DNA of 64,000 nt from positions 44,565,446 to 44,629,445 of the forward strand of contig CM055095.1 of assembly GCA_029204225.1 (NCBI GenBank), read 5' to 3'. This DNA comes from Diphasiastrum complanatum. Lineage: Eukaryota > Streptophyta > Lycopodiopsida > Lycopodiales > Lycopodiaceae. The notes under the pieces are model-generated. The model was given only the letters and a program-made list of their open reading frames with translations. It was not told the DNA's origin and did no database searches. Position numbers and translations under genes: made by a program. This document shows positions 56,685-64,000 of the stretch, in pieces. The first letter of the stretch is position 1. Each line of letters begins with the position of its first letter.

Positions 56685-57121
56685 CATCGACAAGTAAACG
56701 TTTACTCTCCATAGTGGAGTGCTATTGGAGTGGTGTTGAAATTGTTTGGTTGCTCTTAATAACCATCCAGGACGATCCGGTACAGGAAATTTGTTGTTTC
56801 TGCCCAAGTCTGCATTAGTATCTTTGTAACAGGAAATTTGTTATCTCTTCCTAGATCTGCATTAGTATCTCCATAGTGGTAGAGCCACTTGGTTTATTTA
56901 AGATACATTGAAACACTCTAATTTATTTAAGGTAGATGTCATGTTTCTTTTAATCGCACTCAACTGTGACGAGCCATATAATTGTTGCAAAAGTCATAAG
57001 GTAGGCATGTTTTTAAGATAGGTGTAGCATTGCAAAGTTCCTGCGAACGTAAAGAAATGTAAAGAGTTCCTCTTACATTGTAAAAAAATATAAAGATTTC
57101 CTCTTACATTGTTTGGACTAC

Positions 57122-57228
<107 letters not shown>

Positions 57229-57599
57229 GAGAAGTCCTAAATCCAAAAAAGACCCTTTGTAAAGATTCTTTTTATATTTTTTCTCAAATTTTTCTTACAC
57301 ATGGACCAATCAAAACACTCAAATTTGAAATCTACGTAACGTAACTTTTTGAGTCCACATTTTGATTCCACACTAAAAATGGCATAACTTTTTAGTGGTA
57401 AGTCCAAATTTAGCAGAGTTTGGTGCATTGAAAAGCGCTCAACAAGGACTTTCATTGATATGTTACATGACATACTTTTGAGCTATGACTAAAAAGTTAC
57501 AGCAAGTCAAAAATATTAGTGTTATAATATTTTAATAATATAAAGGACATCTTGCACGAATTCTTAAAGGGTCTTTTTGGAGCTCAAAGCTCCTCTAAT

Positions 57600-57736
<137 letters not shown>

Positions 57737-58620
57737 GTACTCTTCCTCTGACAGTTTCTGGAGGAATTTGTAGGATGATATCTTTCTCTGACAGATTCTG
57801 CAGACTCTTTTTCTAGCCTTGAATGCTTCAGATGCTTGCTTCTAATTTGCTGATGTGCCGATAACTAATATGTACGCTCTGTTTGTCTAATTAGTTCTAG
57901 CTAACAACACGTCCTCCATAGACACTCGCAAATGATCGTTTACAAAAGACAACCTTGAGAACCATATAAGTGCTGCATAAATGATACGGTAGGCATGTTT
58001 CTTTTGTTAAAGTGCATTATGTCAATAGTACATATTTATCTATGAAGGTAATTCACCGAAAATTGTTCGTCTAAGTTCTAGCTAACACGTCCTCCATAGA
58101 CACTCGTAGATAATCCTCCATAGAATAGTTTGATGTAGGCATGTTTCTTTCATTACTACTACATTCTGAGATCGAAATGGTACATATCTATCTATGAAGG
58201 TAATTCACCGAAAATCCACTAAGAATCATCATCTAGAGATTGAAAGAACAGTTTGGTAGCTACACGTTGGAGGAGTCCTAAGACTGAGCCCAAAGCCTAG
58301 AACGCATTTTGGACGACTCACTCTTTTTCGTCTTCGAGTCTCCTCTTTCCAATACTATACAATACCTCTTTCTCCCTTTCTCTCTCTCCTTATACTTTTT
58401 TTCTTTGAATTCAGGGGGCTAGCATCTTCATAATAGAAAATTTGTTATCTCTACCTGTGAAGGTAATTCACCAAAAACTGTTCGTCTAAGTTCTAGCTAG
58501 CAACACATCCTCCATAGATACTCGCAGATGATCCTCCATAGACACTCGCATGATAATCCTGTTAAAATCATGTTAGAATCAAGAAATGTAAAGAGTTCCT
58601 CTTACATTGTTCGGATTACC

Positions 58621-59452
58621 TCTTACATTGCAAAACCAATGAACGTATAATTTCTTTTACCTTCATTTTTGGATGCCCGTCATGTAAAGAAGATATTCAA
58701 GTCGGAAGAACAATGAAAATAGTGTGCTCACACACATTAGTAGACTCTATTTAATTATTTGTTTGGATTTAAATTTTTTGTAAATAAGTGTTAAAAATGC
58801 TTTTATCAATAAAAGTATTAAAATAATGACCTGAATTCAAAAAGTCATAACTACAATATGTTTTTTACTCTTCGAGCTGATTCCAGCAAGTATATGCATG
58901 ACAATATTTGATTTCAGTTTGACTGAAATTTTTAAAGATCCTATTCAATTAGATGACGTTTTATGCCTTTTATAGAATTCCTTAACTTTCTTTCAAGTTA
59001 AATATCTTCTAAGTATAAGCTCCGATTCAAGTGATGTAGAAAACAATATTGCTCTAATTTTTGAGTTCTTTGCATTGACTATATGGTAAAGTGATTTTAT
59101 AATGTGACCCATAATCAGGCTAACCAAACTTTATGCGATTGTACATATTCTGAAACATTGATTTTGGATCCTCAAATCATTATTCTATCTCTCACTCTCT
59201 TAATACAAGTTTAAATCATTATTTTGTCTCACAAACCCCAACCAACAAGTAGTTGCTCCGGAGTTTGTACGAAACATTGTTTCATATAGAAAGCACATCC
59301 GCCTGAAACCACCAGTACAAGTCAAACAAGACTATTTTTTTGAGTCATAGTCCTTCTTTATGCTCAAAAGTGATAAATTAAAATTTTTATATATAGTAGG
59401 ATGTCTGCTTAAAATAGAGTGTCATGTTTACTATTTTTTATAGGTATCCATG

Positions 59453-59456
<4 letters not shown>
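58621..59456. other. Intergenic, nothing recognised
   Basis: AT-rich DNA. CCCAACCAACAAGTAGTTGC followed by GAGTTTGTACGAAAC at about 59237 is repeated at about 59631, on the other side of the CT tract, so a short segment was duplicated at the edge of the Helitron fragment. Confidence 0.5.

Positions 59457-59537
<81 letters not shown>
59457..59537. repeat. (CT)n microsatellite
   Basis: About 40 CT units. Confidence 0.95.
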
Positions 59538-59541
<4 letters not shown>

Positions 59542-59639
59542 GCTATTGTTTGCTTGATTCTGACAAAATCCGTGTTAACTTTGACTTGCAGGATAAATGA
59601 ACAAAGGTTGTGAATATCATGTCTGAAATCCCCAACCAA

Positions 59640-61895
<2,256 letters not shown>

Positions 61896-62450
61896 TTTTT
61901 TTGGAAAACTCGAATTTTTTGGAAGACTCGAATTTTTAGAACGACTCGAATTTTTAGAAAGACACAAATTTTTGGAAAGACTGGAATTTTTTTTTATGAC
62001 TCGAATTTTTCTAATGTCTCGAATTTTTTCATAAAGATTCAAATTTTTCCAAAAAGACTCGAATTTTGGAACGACTTGAATTTTTGAGAGTCAAATTTTT
62101 GAGACTCGAATTTTTGGGATGACTCAAATTTTCTAAAAGACACGAAATTTTTCAAAGACTCGCATTTTTCCAATGACTTGAATTCTTTGAACGATTCGAT
62201 TTTTTGGAAAGCTCAAATTTTTCAATGACTCGAATTATTTGGAAAACTCGAATTTTTAAGAAGACTCAAATTTTTAGAACCACTCGAATTTTCTAGAATG
62301 ACTCAACTTTTTGTAAAGACACGAATTATTTGATGACTCGAATTTTTTCCAAGACTCGAAATTTTTCGAAAGACTCAAATTTTTTCCAAGACTCGAATTT
62401 TTCCCAAGACTCGATTTTTCTCAAGACTTGAATTTTTTCTAGACTCGAAT
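61896..62450. repeat. ~17-22-bp minisatellite, core GACTCGAATTTTT
   Basis: Irregular tandem array of units such as GAAAGACTCGAATTTTTCC, about 25-30 copies, all in one orientation, with variants ACTCAAATTTTT and ACACGAATTATTT. AT-rich. It may be a subterminal array of an unidentified DNA transposon or a plain minisatellite. Confidence 0.85.
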
Positions 62451-62617
62451 GGACGACCACGTACATACACACACATACATCGGCCACCCATCAACGACCA
62501 TCAACTTTCCTCCTAAATCATCGCTGCTCGCCCGTCAACGAGATACTGAATTTTCAAATCATCGGCCGTCACCTAGATCGGCCAGCATTTCCTGTCAACG
62601 ACGGGCACTCACAACTA

Positions 62618-62620
<3 letters not shown>

Positions 62621-62677
<57 letters not shown>
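62621..62677. repeat. (TA)n microsatellite
   Basis: About 28 TA units immediately outside the Copia LTR end. Confidence 0.95.
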
Positions 62678-62681
<4 letters not shown>

Positions 62682-62690
62682 GTATATATA

Positions 62691-62953
62691 TGTCAAGAAT
62701 TAGATATGCAACATCAAGCATTCACCATAAGCAATCACCACAAGAAGGCGGAAGAAGAACACGCATTGTCACTCTATTACACTAACTCATACAAAATGTA
62801 AAAAGTACAAATAAACCCTGAACCCCTGATAGAGAGAGAAAACCTACGAGTAGACTAATGGACTAGCCTACGGCTAATGACAGCTGGTCACAGCTGTCAA
62901 CATTAATGTACCTCGTAAACAGTAACAATGAAGTTTATCATTGATTTCTAACA
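62691..62953 (-). repeat. 3' LTR of a third Copia element
   Basis: 263 bp. In element orientation it begins TGTTAGAAATC (62953) and ends TAATTCTTGACA (62691), TG...CA type. Purine-rich TTATCATTGAGGAATG lies just upstream as polypurine tract. The partner LTR is outside the window. Confidence 0.75.
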
Positions 62954-64000
62954 CATTCCTCAATGATAATATTACATTCTTCTATTCCTAATAGAGCACG
63001 AAACCTCTCAAATTTACATCTACCTAATGACTTAGTAAAAATATCTACCATTTGATCTTCAGAGTTACAAAAAACAAGATCAATGGCTCCATCAAGAATT
63101 TTCTCTCAAACAAACTGGTAGTGTATTTCGATGTGTTTGGTTCGAGTATGTAGAACTGGATTTTTGGCAAGGTGAATGCAACTTTGATTATCGCAAGATA
63201 TAGTAGTCGCATCCACCTGTGGTTGACCTAAATCCACAAGCAATCTTCGTAACCATACCGCTTTTTGTGTAGCATTGTTGAGTGCTCGATATTCAACTTC
63301 CGTCGATGATAAGGCTACTGTAGGTTGCTTTCTACTGTTCCATGAAATTGCAGCTGTACCATAACTGAATGTATGACCACTGGTAGATCTTTTGTCATCA
63401 ATATTACCTGCCCAATCGGCATTTGTATAAACTACCAACATTGGCGCTTCAGGTTGATCATACTTCAAACCAAAATTCAATGTCCCTCGAATGTATCTGA
63501 GAATACGTTTAACAGACTTCCAACGTGCTTGACTAGGATCTGGCATAAATTGACTAACAACACCAACATCATAAGAAATATCTAGTCGTGTGTGTGTCAA
63601 ATAAATCAAACTACCCACCAGCTGTCTATACAAATAAGCATCCACTTTCTCAGATTCATCATATGCAGTAAGCTTCATGTTGACATCCATAGGTGTACTC
63701 AAAGGCTTACAATCCTGCATATTTAACTTATAAAGCAAATTCTGTGCATATTTTCTTTGTGTAAGAAAGACCATGTCTTCCTTTTGCCATACTTCAATGC
63801 CAAGACAGTAGTGCATCAATCCTAGATCACTCATGTCAAAAGCATTGGAAAGATCTGATTTTATTTCATCAATTAAGCTCTCATTACTTCCTGTAATAAT
63901 CAAATCATCCACGTACAACACAATGAACACTATATCTGAGTCTTGCCTTAGAATGTAAAGATTAGGATCAGCATCACTCTTTACCATTCCCCTTCGCTTG
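62954..64000 (-). pseudogene. Copia RT and RNase H, third element, runs off the window
   Basis: The minus-strand frame enters from beyond 64000: KSDADPNLYILRQDSDIVFI, then the catalytic YVDDLIITGSNE, MHYCLGIEVWQKED, LVGSLIYLTHTRLDISYDVG, then RNase H: YTNADWAGNIDDKRSTSGHT, SSTEVEYRALNNATQKAVWL, KHIEIHYQFV. A TGA at 63106 interrupts, but the frame resumes as EKILDGAIDLVFCNSEDQMV and DIFTKSLGRCKFERFR before the LTR. One stop in an otherwise conserved frame suggests a fairly young, recently inactivated element. It is a different family from 23590-29588 (about half the residues differ by eye). Confidence 0.88.

Overview
This window is nuclear DNA from a land plant with a large, repeat-rich genome. 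The evidence is GT-AG spliced genes of a plant-specific family (DUF506), Copia elements whose primer-binding sites match the plant initiator-Met tRNA (TGGTATCAGAGC), Ty3/gypsy, LINE, CACTA and Helitron relics, and very long CT/GA and TA microsatellites. The species cannot be fixed from sequence alone. A non-seed plant such as a fern is my guess, held weakly. No bacterial-type operon, CRISPR array, rRNA or tRNA gene was recognised.

The only recognisable host genes are four copies of a DUF506 (PDDEXK-like nuclease fold, function mostly unknown) gene, all on the minus strand: copy 1 (5405-6974), copy 2 (14129-15657), copy 3 (42607-44400) and copy 4 (53103-54861). Each has three exons with matching intron phases (0, then 1). 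Related sequence extends several hundred bases upstream of all four and downstream of copies 2-4, so these are segmental duplications. Copies 3 and 4 splice to full-length products (498 and 482 aa). Copies 1 and 2 share a 36-bp in-frame duplication in exon 2 and are both decaying: copy 1 has lost its original start region and its C-terminus, and copy 2 has a frameshift followed by a ~345-bp insertion. The cluster therefore looks like two pairs, 1+2 and 3+4.

Mobile DNA fills the rest. 0-5 kb: two opposed, broken Ty3/gypsy fragments, one with an unassigned extra ORF and an LTR-like promoter. 9-12 kb: small Ty3 integrase and Copia protease relics. 16.9-19.5 kb: a minus-strand LINE lying against an LTR with its PBS. 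20.3-33 kb: a plus-strand Ty3/gypsy element whose 3' region was split by a complete 6.0-kb Copia element (23590-29588, 276-bp LTRs, target duplication TGGAG); the Ty3 3' region continues to 32.4 kb with extra ORFs. 34.3-42 kb: another Copia element interrupted by a degenerate CACTA transposon (about 35.05-39.75 kb) with subterminal repeat arrays. 46.6-48.5 kb: the 5' part of a second copy of the 6-kb Copia family. 48.5-49.8 kb: an intron-containing fragment with a methyltransferase-like motif. 56-58.6 kb: shuffled short repeats and huge CT tracts. 59.6-61.3 kb: a Helitron N-terminal coding region, cut by a 165-bp CT tract. 61.9-62.45 kb: a minisatellite with an ACTCGAATTTTT core. 62.7-64 kb: the 3' end of a third Copia element running off the window.

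The mobile elements are mostly dead (stops, frameshifts). The DUF506 duplications and the layered insertions between them are the main biological story. No complete unknown gene system was found; the most unusual pieces are the methyltransferase-like fragment, the CACTA element and the unassigned ORFs attached to the Ty3 elements.
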